This document shows, piece by piece, positions 34,307-43,840 of a stretch of 64,000 bases of DNA (its first letter is position 1; every line of letters starts with the position of its first letter). Origin of the DNA: Pseudomonas bananamidigenes (GTDB lineage Bacteria; Pseudomonadota; Gammaproteobacteria; Pseudomonadales; Pseudomonadaceae); contig NZ_LRUN01000001.1 of assembly GCF_001679645.1 (NCBI RefSeq), positions 62,001-126,000 of the forward strand, written 5' to 3'. Position numbers and translations under genes: made by a program. The notes below the pieces were generated by a model. That model made no database searches. It saw only the letters and a program-made list of their open reading frames with translations, and was not told the origin of the DNA.

Positions 34307-35971
34307 TCAATCTTCGCGGTAGCGACGCAGCTTCAATTGCTTGCCGGCAACGCGAGTGTCCTTCAGCTTGGCCAGGAGTTTATCCAGGCCCTCTTCCGGA
34401 AGCTCGACGAGGCTGAAGCTGTCACGCACCTGGATGCGACCGATGGCTTCACGTGCCAGACCACCTTCGTTGAGGATGGCACCCAGCAGGTTTTTCGCCG
34501 CGATACCGTCACGCGCGCCCAGCGCGGTACGGCAACGGGCACGGCCTTCACCCAGCGGCATCGGCGCACGGCGCTCGCGGTCACCGCGATCCGGACGCTC
34601 GCCACGATCAGGACGGTCGCCACGCGGTGCAGGCACCAGCGGACGCTCCTTCTCGATCGCTGCCAGGTTCAGCGCCTGACCGTTGGTGGCCTTGCGCAGC
34701 AGAGCGGCAGCCAGGGCACGCGGGGTGCAACCGATATCGGCGGTCAGGCGATCGAGCAGATCACCGTGAGTCGATTCGGCGTCAGCCACCAGCGGCGACA
34801 GGCTGTTGGTCAGCTTCTTGATGCGGGCATCGAGAACGGCCTGGGCGTCCGGCAGACGCACTTCGGCCACTTTCTGACCGGTGACACGTTCGATCACCTG
34901 CAGCATGCGGCGTTCACGCGGTGTCACCAGCAGCAGCGCGCGACCTTCGCGACCGGCACGGCCGGTACGGCCGATACGGTGCACGTAGGATTCCGGATCG
35001 TACGGCATGTCCACGTTGAATACGTGAGTGATGCGCGGTACGTCCAGACCACGGGCGGCAACGTCGGTCGCCACAACGATGTCCAGACGGCCATCCTTGA
35101 GCGAGTCGATCACGCGCTCACGCTGGTTCTGGGCGATGTCGCCGTTCAACGCGGCGGCCTTGTAGCCTTTGGCGTCGAGGGCGCTGGCCAGATCCAGGGT
35201 CGCTTGCTTGGTGCGCACGAACATGATCAGAGCGTCGAAATCTTCCACTTCCAGCAAGCTGAGAACGGCAGAAGTCTTCTGGTCGGCGTGAACCAACAGG
35301 TGAGCCTGTTCGATCGCGGTGACGGTCTGGGTCTTGCTCTGGATCTTGACGTGTTTCGGATCCTTGAGGTGACGCTCGGCGATCGCACGGATCGACTGCG
35401 GCAAGGTGGCCGAGAACAGTACGGTCTGACGGGTTTCCGGCATGGCCTTGAAGATGACTTCGAGGTCGTCCATGAAGCCCAGTTTGAGCATTTCGTCCGC
35501 TTCATCGAGAACCAGGTGGTTCACGGTGGCGAGGACTTTTTCGTCGCGACGCAGGTGGTCGCACAGACGACCCGGAGTGGCGACAACGATCTGTGCGCCA
35601 TTACGGATTGCTTTCAGTTGTGGGCCCATCGGCGCGCCGCCGTAGACAGCCACAACAGTCACGCCCGGCATTTGCTTGGCGTAGGTTTCGAAAGCGGTTG
35701 CAACTTGCAGCGCCAACTCACGAGTTGGGGCCAGGATCAGAGCTTGCGGCTCGCGCTTGGACGGATCGATGCGGTGCAGGATAGGCAGGGCAAAGGCAGC
35801 GGTTTTACCGGTACCGGTTTGCGCCTGGCCAATCATATCGTGACCGGCGAGGATGATCGGGATCGACTGCTGCTGAATGGCCGAAGGCTCTTCATAGCCG
35901 GTAGCGACTACTGCAGCGACAATATTGGGATGAAGTTCAAGAGCGGCGAAGCCGCCGATTTCCTGGGTCAT
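34307..35971 (-). CDS. deaD: Cold-shock DEAD-box RNA helicase DeaD/CsdA
   Basis: ATP-dependent RNA helicase of 554 residues, acting in ribosome assembly and mRNA decay, especially in the cold. Motifs in order are a Q motif (GYEEPSAIQQQSIP), AQTGTGKT, PTRELALQ, DEAD, SAT and HRIGRTGRAG. The C-terminal part has an RG/RD-rich linker (GDRPDRGERPDRGDRERR) and a DbpA-like RNA-binding domain. The start ATG 35971 lies inside a perfect 9-bp inverted repeat, and the mRNA leader is long (about 215 bases if the TATAGT at 36197-36192 is its -10). Confidence 0.93.
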   Translation of the reverse strand: MTQEIGGFAALELHPNIVAAVVATGYEEPSAIQQQSIPIILAGHDMIGQAQTGTGKTAAFALPILHRIDPSKREPQALILAPTRELALQVATAFETYAKQMPGVTVVAVYGGAPMGPQLKAIRNGAQIVVATPGRLCDHLRRDEKVLATVNHLVLDEADEMLKLGFMDDLEVIFKAMPETRQTVLFSATLPQSIRAIAERHLKDPKHVKIQSKTQTVTAIEQAHLLVHADQKTSAVLSLLEVEDFDALIMFVRTKQATLDLASALDAKGYKAAALNGDIAQNQRERVIDSLKDGRLDIVVATDVAARGLDVPRITHVFNVDMPYDPESYVHRIGRTGRAGREGRALLLVTPRERRMLQVIERVTGQKVAEVRLPDAQAVLDARIKKLTNSLSPLVADAESTHGDLLDRLTADIGCTPRALAAALLRKATNGQALNLAAIEKERPLVPAPRGDRPDRGERPDRGDRERRAPMPLGEGRARCRTALGARDGIAAKNLLGAILNEGGLAREAIGRIQVRDSFSLVELPEEGLDKLLAKLKDTRVAGKQLKLRRYRED

Positions 35972-36006
35972 GGGTCTGCCTCTAAGTGCATCCGCAAAGA
36001 CCCATG
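35969..36006 (-). promoter_or_regulatory. Hairpin that buries the deaD start codon
   Basis: On the minus strand CATGGGTCT (36006-35998... read 5' to 3' in the mRNA sense) pairs exactly with AGACCCATG (35977-35969), whose last three bases are the deaD ATG. The 20-base loop contains the likely ribosome site (TTAGAGGC). The 5' arm also starts a seven-codon upstream ORF (MGLCGCT) that ends before the helicase start. Confidence 0.7.
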
Positions 36007-36392
36007 CTCCAAAGCTGCACATGCCGTGTTGAGACTCAAGAGTCGCCCTGGCAGCTTTGTCGGCGGGGATTTGCGAAAACGAATGGATGGAAAAGAATCG
36101 TCAAGGAAGAGCCCGCAGTGCGGACGTGCAGCCGAAGCTGACTTCGGGGAATTGCGCTACCTAAACGCGGCCCGGTTAAAGGCCGGCGCGCACTATACCG
36201 GAATTTGCCCAAAAAGGGAGCTTTTTTTATCCACGCAGAACAGTTGTCACCGCTGTGTAACGGGGTTTTGCGGATAATCGTGCGCAGGTCTATTTTTCTA
36301 AGGCCCGGTCTTGCGGGCGATGGCGCTTAAACGATTCACCGATGTGCGGCATGTGGTCGCTGCACCCATTCTTCCCGTCCGAGGAAACACTC
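35972..36392. other. deaD leader and divergent promoter region
   Basis: This 421-base region holds the long deaD leader: a candidate -10 TATAGT (36197-36192, minus strand), a small hairpin CCGAAG/CTTCGG at 36132-36147, and the start-codon hairpin. A GC-rich palindromic stretch at 36166-36190 follows the presumed start point. The crotonase promoter must lie near the right end. Confidence 0.55.
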
Positions 36393-37184
36393 ATGAATCA
36401 GCCCTGTCCCGGCCGCGTCAGCCGCGAGCGCCATGGTCACGTGCATTTGATCGGTCTGGACCGAGCAGCCAAACGCAATGCCTTCGACCTCGACCTGCTC
36501 AATGAGCTGGCCCTGGCCTACGGCGAATTCGAAGCCGACAGCGATGCGCGAGTGGCGGTGGTGTTCGGCCATGGCGAGCATTTCACCGCCGGGCTCGACC
36601 TGGTCAACGCCAGTTCCGCCCTCGCCCAAGGCTGGCAAGTGCCGACCGGCGGTTGCGATCCCTGGGGTGTATTCGTCGGACCGCGGGTCAGCAAACCAGT
36701 GATCGTCGCCGCGCAGGGTTATTGCCTGACCATCGGCATCGAGCTGATGCTCGCAGCCGACATCAACCTGTGCGCCAGCAATACCCGGTTCGCCCAGATG
36801 GAAGTACAGCGCGGCATCTTTCCGTTCGGCGGAGCCACGTTGCGTTTTCATCAGGTGGCCGGCTGGGGCAACGCCATGCGCTGGCTGCTGACAGGCGATG
36901 AGTTCGACGCCCATGATGCGCTGCGCCTGGGCCTGGTGCAGGAGGTCATGGCCAGCGAGGACTTGCTGCCGCGCGCCATCGAACTGGCCGAACGGATAGC
37001 CCGACAGGCGCCATTGGGCGTGCAGGCGACACTGATGTCGGCGCGTCAGGCGCGGTATGAAGGCGAGACTGCGGCGGCGCGAAGCTTGCCGCCACTGGTC
37101 AGGAAGCTGCTGGCAACCGAGGATGCCAAGGAAGGTGTGCGCTCGCTGGTGGAGCGCAGACCGGGGGTTTTCAAAGGCCTGTGA
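36393..37184 (+). CDS. Enoyl-CoA hydratase/isomerase (crotonase) family protein
   Basis: Crotonase-fold protein of 263 residues. The oxyanion-hole segments are HFTAGLDLVNAS near 64 and GYCLTIGIELMLAADINL near 107-124. Asp and Glu positions used in catalysis by hydratases (MEVQRGIFPFGGAT near 137-150) suggest activity, but the exact substrate is unclear. The ATG at 36393 follows GAGGAAACACTC. It stands alone: it is divergent from deaD and convergent with the spermidine-synthase-like gene, three bases away. Confidence 0.87.
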   Translation: MNQPCPGRVSRERHGHVHLIGLDRAAKRNAFDLDLLNELALAYGEFEADSDARVAVVFGHGEHFTAGLDLVNASSALAQGWQVPTGGCDPWGVFVGPRVSKPVIVAAQGYCLTIGIELMLAADINLCASNTRFAQMEVQRGIFPFGGATLRFHQVAGWGNAMRWLLTGDEFDAHDALRLGLVQEVMASEDLLPRAIELAERIARQAPLGVQATLMSARQARYEGETAAARSLPPLVRKLLATEDAKEGVRSLVERRPGVFKGL

Positions 37185-37187
37185 AGA

Positions 37188-37943
37188 TCAGGTCGCCGGA
37201 CGAATGCAGTTGATCAACGACTGCAACGAGTAACCCAGTTTCGGTGCGAGCGCTTCAGCCCGGGTGGTGAGCGCCTGCAGGTCCAGCGACTGCTCGAGGT
37301 CCGCCGGCACGATCAGAATCACGTTGCCCTCCTTCACCGGCAGCTCCCAATAGTGTCGGTGATAGAGCCCGCGCAACAGTGCTGCCCCCAACGGCTTGCC
37401 GTCATCGGTGGCCCATTGGTTGATCACCAGCCAGCCACCGGGATTCAGACGTTTCTGACAGTCACCGAGGAAATTCCACGCAAGATGCGCGGCGCCCGGA
37501 CCGACATCGGTGTACAGGTCGACGAAGATCAGATCCGCCGGTTCGGCCGTCGGCAGCAGTTCGATTGCATCACCGACACGGATATACAACCGCGGATCGT
37601 CGTCCAGCCCGAGGTATTCGATCGCCAGCCGCGGCACATCCGGACGCAACTCGATGGCCTCGACATCTTCCAGCGGCAGAAACCTGAGACAGGCCTGGGT
37701 CAGCGTGCCGGCGCCCAGCCCGAGAAACAGCGCGCTCTCCGGTTGCTCATGGCACAACGCGCCGATCAGCATCGCCCGGGTATAGTCGTACTCCAGCCAG
37801 CTCGGATCGGCGGTGAATACGCAGCTTTGCTCGATAGCATCACCGAACTCCAGAAAGCGGTAATCGGCCACTTCCAGCACGCGAATCACGCCGAACTCAT
37901 CCTGTACCTCGGCGAGCAACCGCTCGACGCGCTCCTCAGTCAT
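37188..37943 (-). CDS. Spermidine synthase-like (PABMT) methyltransferase-fold protein
   Basis: A 251-residue Rossmann protein resembling spermidine synthases. It has the SAM-type loop ALFLGLGAGTLTQACLRFLP near 90, the acidic end VEAIELRPDVPRLA near 114, and LIFVDLYTDVGPG near 158 in place of the usual DSSDP-type catalytic loop. Similar truncated proteins occur widely in Pseudomonas without proven polyamine synthase activity. The aminopropyl-transfer Asp seems to be replaced in context, so the function is open. It is a single gene next to the class II DAHP synthase (divergent). Confidence 0.8.
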   Translation of the reverse strand: MTEERVERLLAEVQDEFGVIRVLEVADYRFLEFGDAIEQSCVFTADPSWLEYDYTRAMLIGALCHEQPESALFLGLGAGTLTQACLRFLPLEDVEAIELRPDVPRLAIEYLGLDDDPRLYIRVGDAIELLPTAEPADLIFVDLYTDVGPGAAHLAWNFLGDCQKRLNPGGWLVINQWATDDGKPLGAALLRGLYHRHYWELPVKEGNVILIVPADLEQSLDLQALTTRAEALAPKLGYSLQSLINCIRPAT

Positions 37944-38070
37944 TTCGTCTCCAGATCATTACCGCAACGGCACCGTAGCAAAGCGGCGATTGTCCGCGAT
38001 GCGGCGGGAACAGGTCACGCACTAATTGCTGCTAACATGGCCGTCCGTGCGAAGAACCTTAGAGACCGTG

Positions 38071-39417
38071 ATGAGCCAACCCTGGAGTCCTGACAGCTGG
38101 CGTGCCTTGCCGATCCAGCAACAACCCCGATATCCCGACGCCGCGCACCTGCGCCAGGTCGAACAGACACTGGCCAGCTATCCGCCGCTGGTGTTTGCCG
38201 GCGAAGCGCGCGAGCTGCGCCGTCAGTTTGCCGAAGTCACCCAGGGCCGGGCGTTCCTGCTGCAGGGCGGCGATTGCGCGGAAAGCTTCGCCGAGTTCTC
38301 TGCCGCGAAAATCCGCGACACCTTTAAAGTGTTGCTGCAAATGGCAATCGTCATGACCTTCGCCGCCGGCTGCCCGGTAGTCAAGGTCGGGCGCATGGCC
38401 GGCCAGTTCGCCAAGCCGCGTTCGGCCAACGATGAAACCATCGATGGCGTGACCCTGCCGGCCTACCGGGGCGACATCGTCAATGGCATTGGCTTCGACG
38501 CAGCCAGTCGTGTACCGGACCCGGAGCGCCTGCTGCAGTCCTATCATCAGTCCACCGCGACCCTCAACCTGCTGCGTGCCTTTGCCCAGGGCGGTTTTGC
38601 CGATCTGCATCAGGTGCACAAGTGGAACCTCGATTTCATCGCCAACTCGGCCCTGGCGGAGAAGTACAGCCACCTCGCCGACCGCATCGATGAAACCCTG
38701 GCCTTCATGCGCGCCTGTGGCATGGACAGCTCGCCGCAACTGCGCGAGACCAGTTTCTTCACCGCCCACGAAGCGTTGCTGCTGAACTACGAAGAAGCCT
38801 TCGTGCGCCGCGACAGCCTGACCAACGATTATTACGATTGTTCGGCGCACATGCTGTGGATCGGCGACCGCACCCGTCAGCTCGACGGCGCCCACGTCGA
38901 ATTCCTGCGCGGGGTGAACAACCCGATCGGGGTGAAAGTCGGCCCGAGCATGAACCCCGACGACCTGATCAGCCTGATCGACGTACTCAACCCGGACAAC
39001 GATCCGGGCCGTTTGAACTTGATTGCGCGCATGGGCGCGAACAAGGTCGGCGATCACCTGCCGGCGCTGATCCGCGCGGTGCAGCGTGAAGGCAAGCAGG
39101 TGCTGTGGAGTTCCGACCCGATGCACGGCAACACCATCAAGGCCAGCAGCGGTTACAAGACCCGCGACTTCGCGCAGATCCTCGGCGAGGTGAAGCAGTT
39201 CTTCCAGGTTCACGAAGCGGAAGGCAGCTACGCCGGCGGCATTCACATCGAGATGACCGGGCAGAACGTCACCGAATGCATCGGTGGCGCACGACCGATC
39301 ACCGAGGATGGTCTTTCGGATCGCTATCACACCCATTGCGACCCGCGGATGAACGCCGATCAGTCACTGGAGCTGGCGTTCCTGATTGCCGAGACGCTGA
39401 AGCAGGTTCGACGCTAA
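38071..39417 (+). CDS. Class II DAHP synthase
   Basis: 3-deoxy-7-phosphoheptulonate synthase of the plant/AroA-II class, 448 residues; it condenses PEP and erythrose-4-phosphate in the shikimate pathway. Signatures include [14 protein letters not shown] near 67-80 (metal-binding Cys), [14 protein letters not shown] near 107-120, the [11 protein letters not shown] segment near 290 and DPMHGNT near 349. In some pseudomonads class II enzymes serve phenazine or quinolone supply. A class I isozyme is encoded at 52466. The ATG at 38071 is preferred; the leader is short. Confidence 0.93.
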   Translation: MSQPWSPDSWRALPIQQQPRYPDAAHLRQVEQTLASYPPLVFAGEARELRRQFAEVTQGRAFLLQGGDCAESFAEFSAAKIRDTFKVLLQMAIVMTFAAGCPVVKVGRMAGQFAKPRSANDETIDGVTLPAYRGDIVNGIGFDAASRVPDPERLLQSYHQSTATLNLLRAFAQGGFADLHQVHKWNLDFIANSALAEKYSHLADRIDETLAFMRACGMDSSPQLRETSFFTAHEALLLNYEEAFVRRDSLTNDYYDCSAHMLWIGDRTRQLDGAHVEFLRGVNNPIGVKVGPSMNPDDLISLIDVLNPDNDPGRLNLIARMGANKVGDHLPALIRAVQREGKQVLWSSDPMHGNTIKASSGYKTRDFAQILGEVKQFFQVHEAEGSYAGGIHIEMTGQNVTECIGGARPITEDGLSDRYHTHCDPRMNADQSLELAFLIAETLKQVRR

Positions 39418-39440
39418 CGCCCAAAACCCTCAGTGTTTGA

Positions 39441-39547
39441 CCGGTCCCCATCGCGGGCAAGCCCGGCTCCCACAGGATTGCTGTCGTACATTTGACTTGT
39501 GAACGACTCGGTCACTGTGGGAGCTGGCTTGCCAGCGATGAGACCGG
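39441..39547. repeat. REP inverted pair (REPIN-like)
   Basis: CCGGTCCCCATCGCGGGCAAG (start at 39441, continuing to GGCTCCCACAG at 39475) and an inverted copy (CTGTGGGAGCTGGCTTGCC... to 39547) are separated by about 40 bases. GTGGGAGC and GCAAGC are core elements of Pseudomonas fluorescens REP sequences, which occur in such inverted pairs between genes. It lies between the convergent DAHP synthase and YcaQ-like genes. Confidence 0.88.
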
Positions 39548-39548
39548 T

Positions 39549-40775
39549 TCAATCGCAGCGGATCTGGATCATAGCCATTCGGAGCCGTCCTGCACTTTCG
39601 CGCTGACAATTGAGTTGCACCTGCTCAAGCCCCAGCCAATCTGCCATCCGCCGCAGATTCAACGCCAAGGCCAGCATTCCCGCCTCGTCCAGCCCCGACT
39701 CCTCCTCATGCACCGCATGCACCGCCAACCGCCCCGCCGCCCGCTCGGCGCGCAGATCGATCCGCGCCGCTATTCGTTCTTTGTGCAGAAAGGGCAGCAC
39801 GTAATAGCCATAAACGCGTTTGTCCTGCGGCGTATAGATCTCCAGTCGGTAACGGAAATCGAACAGCCGCTCGGTGCGGTTGCGCTCCCAGATCAGTGAG
39901 TCGAACGGCGACAACAGCGCACTGGCTTCAACTTTTCGCGGTATTTTCGGCTCGGGCAGGCAGTAGGCGATCTGGCGCCAGCCTGCGACTTCGCAGGTCA
40001 GCAACTGCCCGGCTTCGACCAGTTCAGCCAGACGCGGACGGGCATCGGAAGGGTTCAGACGGAAGTAATCGCGCAGGTCTTTTTCCGTCGCCACGCCCAA
40101 CGCCTCGGCCGCATGCAGCAATAAACCGCGCTGCGCCTCGGCCTCATCGGGCAACGATTGCTGCAACACGGAAGCCGGAATCACCCGCTCCGGCAAATCG
40201 TACAACCGCTCGAAACCACGGCGCCCGGCCACAGTGACTTCGCCGGCAGCGAACAGCCATTCCAGTGCATGCTTTTCCGCGCTCCAGTCCCACCATGGTC
40301 CGGCTTTTTCCTTGCGGGTCGACAAGCTGCCGGCGCCCAGTGCGCCCTGCTCCTCGACCGACGTCAGTACCCGGCGAATGGTGTCCTGTTGCTCACGGCC
40401 GAATCGCGCCAGTTGCTGATAGATGTCTTCACCGCGTCTGGCCCGCTGCATCCGCCAGCCCATCAACGGATACATCGACAGTGGCAGCAGAGACGCCTCA
40501 TGCCCCCAGTATTCGAACAGAGAGCGGCGCCGACCCGAGCTCCAGGCAGCCTGGTCGAGCAAATCAGCAGAATAGGAACCGAGACGGGAAAACAGCGGGA
40601 GGTAGTGCGAGCGCACCACAGCGTTGACGGAATCGATCTGCAACAGGCCGAGGCGTTCGATCAGCCGGTTGAGGTGTGTCGTCTTGACGACCGGCGGCTG
40701 GCGCCCGTTGAACCCTTGGGCAGCCAGTGCCAGACGTCGAGCCTGTTTAAGGGAAAAGGACAATGTCGCGGGCAT
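39549..40775 (-). CDS. YcaQ-type DNA glycosylase (winged-helix, HTH_42)
   Basis: 408-residue protein of the YcaQ/AlkX family, which in E. coli unhooks DNA interstrand crosslinks. The catalytic-type QxD motif appears as GLLQIDSVNAV near residue 50, and the winged-helix repeats end in the segment LIWERNRTERLFDFRYRLEIY near 305. The ATG at 40775 follows GGAGGT with four-base spacing; two further in-frame starts lie upstream. It is a single gene convergent with the DAHP synthase across a REP pair. Damage targets are inferred from the family. Confidence 0.85.
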   Translation of the reverse strand: MPATLSFSLKQARRLALAAQGFNGRQPPVVKTTHLNRLIERLGLLQIDSVNAVVRSHYLPLFSRLGSYSADLLDQAAWSSGRRRSLFEYWGHEASLLPLSMYPLMGWRMQRARRGEDIYQQLARFGREQQDTIRRVLTSVEEQGALGAGSLSTRKEKAGPWWDWSAEKHALEWLFAAGEVTVAGRRGFERLYDLPERVIPASVLQQSLPDEAEAQRGLLLHAAEALGVATEKDLRDYFRLNPSDARPRLAELVEAGQLLTCEVAGWRQIAYCLPEPKIPRKVEASALLSPFDSLIWERNRTERLFDFRYRLEIYTPQDKRVYGYYVLPFLHKERIAARIDLRAERAAGRLAVHAVHEEESGLDEAGMLALALNLRRMADWLGLEQVQLNCQRESAGRLRMAMIQIRCD

Positions 40776-40839
40776 GTGTACCTCCATGTCTGCTCGCAAC
40801 CTACCTCACCTGAAAGGGATTTGTGTAGCGTTCGCCCCA

Positions 40840-41055
40840 TCATTTATGCATCGGATCGTCCCAGAACGGCCGCACCGCTTCGTGTTCGACATCGGCGCGG
40901 CTGACCCCGATGTCCTTCAACGCTTCGTCGCTCAGACTGGCGAGCAGTTCACGTTCGCGATGCAGTTCGTACCAGCGGCTGAACTTGTGCAACAGATCGG
41001 AAACGATATGGCCGGAAAATTTTTCTTCACCTGCATACTCTCTTTGACCTTTCAT
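40840..41055 (-). CDS. DUF1127 small protein
   Basis: A 71-residue protein with a C-terminal DUF1127 segment, ELLASLSDEALKDIGVSRADVEHE, preceded by a basic amphipathic helix. Some small DUF1127 proteins bind RNA and affect phosphate or carbon metabolism, but nothing can be assigned here. The ATG at 41055 follows AAAAGGAGGCAAC. It is divergent from the LysR gene at 41126, so that regulator may control it. Confidence 0.82.
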   Translation of the reverse strand: MKGQREYAGEEKFSGHIVSDLLHKFSRWYELHRERELLASLSDEALKDIGVSRADVEHEAVRPFWDDPMHK

Positions 41056-41125
41056 CGTGTTGCCTCCTTTTTGGGATGGCTCAAGTCTCGCGCCGGCGCT
41101 ACGATCAATCCAACGAATGTTTCTG

Positions 41126-42007
41126 ATGGCATGCATCACGGAGATTCATCAATTGTCGGCCTACCCCAGTATCGATACCGATGTCCTGCGTACCTTCGTC
41201 GCCATTGCCGATCAGGGCGGGTTCACCCGCGCCGGTGAAATGGTCAATCGCACGCAGTCGGCAGTGAGCATGCAGATGAAGCGTCTGGAAGAGGACGTGC
41301 TGCAGCGCCAATTGTTCGAGCGCGACGGGCGTCAGATACGCCTCACTGCCGAAGGCCAGGTGTTGCTCGGTTATGCGCGGCGCATCCTGAAACTGCACAG
41401 CGAAGTGTTCAACACCCTGCGCGAGCCGCACATGGTCGGCACTGTGCGCATCGGCACGCCGGACGATTACGTGATGCGGTTTCTGCCGGGAATTCTCTCG
41501 CGCTTCGCCCAGTTCTATCCGCTGATCCAGATCGAAGTGCATTGCGAATCCACCCGCCAATTGCTGCAACGCACCGACCTGGATCTGTCGATCGTCACTC
41601 GCGAGCCGGGCAACGAAATCGGCCAGTTGCTGCGCAAGGAGCGTTTCGTGTGGGCCGAGGCGCAGAACTTCAGCGCCCACGAGCAGACGCCGTTGCCGCT
41701 GGCGATGTTCAACAGCGATTGCTTCTGTCGTCTGTGGGCCTGCAATGCGCTGGATGCCATGGGCCGCGAATACCGCATCGCCTACAACAGCACCAGCCTG
41801 TCGGCGTTGATGGCAGTGGTGAGCGCGGGCCTTGCGATCACCGCGCAACTGGAAAGCCTGATCACGCCGGACATGCGCATTCTCGGCGCGGCCGAGGATC
41901 TGCCGCTGTTGCCCGAGGCCAGCATCATGCTGATCCGCAACCTGAACAACCCGTCGCCGATCACCGAGTGCCTGGCCGAGCACATCGTCGAAGGCTTCAA
42001 ACTTTAA
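41126..42007 (+). CDS. LysR-family transcriptional regulator
   Basis: LTTR of about 293 residues. The HTH is in LRTFVAIADQGGFTRAGEMVNRTQSAVSMQMKRLEE (given here only in outline: helices at about 22-55), followed by a substrate-binding domain with EVHCESTRQLLQRTDLDL. Start choice is uncertain: ATG at 41117 or 41126, or TTG near 41153 which has CGGAG upstream. It is divergent from the DUF1127 gene. Its end overlaps the convergent TauE/SafE gene by 11 bases. The effector is unknown. Confidence 0.85.
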   Translation: MACITEIHQLSAYPSIDTDVLRTFVAIADQGGFTRAGEMVNRTQSAVSMQMKRLEEDVLQRQLFERDGRQIRLTAEGQVLLGYARRILKLHSEVFNTLREPHMVGTVRIGTPDDYVMRFLPGILSRFAQFYPLIQIEVHCESTRQLLQRTDLDLSIVTREPGNEIGQLLRKERFVWAEAQNFSAHEQTPLPLAMFNSDCFCRLWACNALDAMGREYRIAYNSTSLSALMAVVSAGLAITAQLESLITPDMRILGAAEDLPLLPEASIMLIRNLNNPSPITECLAEHIVEGFKL

Positions 42008-42746
42008 GGGCGAGCATCACCGCGCAGAGCACCAGGAACCCGCAGAACAGTCCACGCAGGAGCTTTTCCGGCATTGCGTGGGCAACCTTCACGCCCCAAC
42101 TGATGCTGGCCAGACCACCGATAGCCAACGGCAGGCCGATCATCCAGTCCACTTCGTGATGCACCGCGTACGTGACCAGCGTCACACCGGTGCTCGGCAA
42201 TGCCAGCGCCAGCGACAGTCCCTGAGCAACCACCTGAGTGGTGCCGAACAGACTGGTCAGCACTGGCGTCGCCACCACCGCCCCGCCGACACCGAACAAG
42301 CCGCCCATGGCGCCCGACGCCGCGCCCAGTACACCCAGCCACGGCCATGAATAACGCATTTCGGAACTCGCTGAAGGGCCCGTACCGAACATGCGCACCA
42401 GGTTGTAGGCGGACAACGCCACGAGGAACGCGACAAAACCGATGCGCATGGTTTGCGCGTCGATACCCACGGCCCAGATCGAGCCGATCCACGCAAAACA
42501 GAACCCCATGACCGCCAGCGGCAAAGCATGTCGGAGTTCGATGCGGTTTCGCTGGTGATAACGCCACAGCGCCAGCATCACGTTAGGCACGACCATCACC
42601 AGCGCCGTGCCTTGGGCAATCTGTTGATCGAGACCGAACCACACGCCCAATAACGGAATGGCGATCAAACCACCGCCAATGCCGAATATCCCGCCCAGGG
42701 TGCCAAGGGCAGCGCCGAACAACAGGTACAGCAAAAACTCGATCAC
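41997..42746 (-). CDS. TauE/SafE sulfite-exporter-family membrane protein
   Basis: Inner-membrane protein of 249 residues with about eight helices. Each half has a TauE/SafE repeat: GTLGGIFGIGGGLIAIPLL near 15 and GAMGGLFGVGGAVVATPVL near 147. The family exports small anions such as sulfite or sulfoacetate; the substrate here is unknown. I chose the GTG at 42746, seven bases from AGGAG; an ATG at 42761 is also possible. It lies between two LysR genes, either of which may regulate it. Confidence 0.86.
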   Translation of the reverse strand: MIEFLLYLLFGAALGTLGGIFGIGGGLIAIPLLGVWFGLDQQIAQGTALVMVVPNVMLALWRYHQRNRIELRHALPLAVMGFCFAWIGSIWAVGIDAQTMRIGFVAFLVALSAYNLVRMFGTGPSASSEMRYSWPWLGVLGAASGAMGGLFGVGGAVVATPVLTSLFGTTQVVAQGLSLALALPSTGVTLVTYAVHHEVDWMIGLPLAIGGLASISWGVKVAHAMPEKLLRGLFCGFLVLCAVMLALKV

Positions 42747-42858
42747 AGCCGGACTCCTCATACGTCAGGCGGTTCATCCTACGCAGTCGGCGCTGGCACG
42801 GAAACGCACAGCAACGCACAATGGCTGTGCCAAATCCGCATAAGCACTGGATTGATTC

Positions 42859-43815
42859 ATGAACCCCAATCAATTGACCGAACAGCTCGGATTGTTTCTC
42901 GACGTGCTTGAGAGCGGCAGCTTTTCTGCCGCTTCACGCCGACACCCGCTGACGCCTTCCGCTGTCGCCCGGCGCATCGATAGTCTGGAAAGCGCTGTCG
43001 GCAGCCAGTTGTTTATCCGCAGCACCCATGCAGTGCGAGCAACACCGGCCGGTCTGGCATTTGCCGAGCGGGCGCGGCGAATCGTTGCCGAGCTGCAACT
43101 GGCCCGCGCTGAAGCGGTGTCCCTGAGCAGCGCGCCTGAAGGTCTGATTCGAGTAGATGCTCCGGCAGCGTTCGGGCGACGGCATCTTGCGCCGGTGATT
43201 GCCGATTTTCTGGTCCTGTATCCGGGACTCGATGTGCAGTTGCATCTGATCGACAGCTTCGTCGACATGGGCGGCTCGAACCTGGGCAAGGTCGATCTGG
43301 TGCTGCGTGCCGGGCAAATGGCCGATACCCGACTGGTCGCCACCCCGTTGGCGAGCATGGTGCGCATCGCCTGTGCCAGTCCAGACTATCTCAAGCGTCG
43401 CGGCGTGCCGGGCGAGCCCGCTCAGTTGGGCGAACATGACGGCCTCGATTGGGACGGCCTCGCTCCACCCTTCGCCTGGCGGTTCGAACGGAACGGTCAG
43501 ATGCAGCTGCACCGTCCGGCGCGGATCCGCATGAGTGCCAATAACGCCGAGGCGCTGGTCTGCGGTGCGCTCGCGGGACTCGGGATCGCGCATCTGCCGA
43601 CCTGGCTGGCCAGTGAATACCTGGTGCGTGGCGAGTTGCTGCCGCTGTTCTGCGAAAACGGCCTGCCGAAACCGGAGAGCAGCGGCATCTATGCGCTGCG
43701 CCTGGAACAGCAGGCCAGTTCCCGCAGCCGCCTGCTGCTGGAGTATCTCAAGAGCCGCTTCAGCCCGGTGCCGCCGTGGGATCTGGCGCTGCAACGGGAG
43801 CTGGGCCGACAATGA
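42859..43815 (+). CDS. LysR-family transcriptional regulator
   Basis: LTTR of 318 residues. The HTH lies at about 10-50 (LFLDVLESGSFSAASRR, then SAVARRIDSLESAVG). The effector domain begins near 95 (GLIRVDAPAAFGRRHLAPV). It resembles the subgroup with AFxWRFxRxG-type C-terminal motifs that control oxidoreductases or transporters. It is divergent from the TauE/SafE gene and lies 82 bases before ohrR. Start ATG 42859. The ligand is unknown. Confidence 0.88.
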   Translation: MNPNQLTEQLGLFLDVLESGSFSAASRRHPLTPSAVARRIDSLESAVGSQLFIRSTHAVRATPAGLAFAERARRIVAELQLARAEAVSLSSAPEGLIRVDAPAAFGRRHLAPVIADFLVLYPGLDVQLHLIDSFVDMGGSNLGKVDLVLRAGQMADTRLVATPLASMVRIACASPDYLKRRGVPGEPAQLGEHDGLDWDGLAPPFAWRFERNGQMQLHRPARIRMSANNAEALVCGALAGLGIAHLPTWLASEYLVRGELLPLFCENGLPKPESSGIYALRLEQQASSRSRLLLEYLKSRFSPVPPWDLALQRELGRQ

Positions 43816-43840
43816 TCGAGCCGTCACCGTCACAATTGTC

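Noticed and set aside
34337..36277. A 646-codon open frame opposite deaD
   Set aside because: It is antisense to a clearly conserved helicase, has His/Gln-rich low-complexity translation typical of the reverse frame of GC-rich DNA, and lacks a ribosome site.
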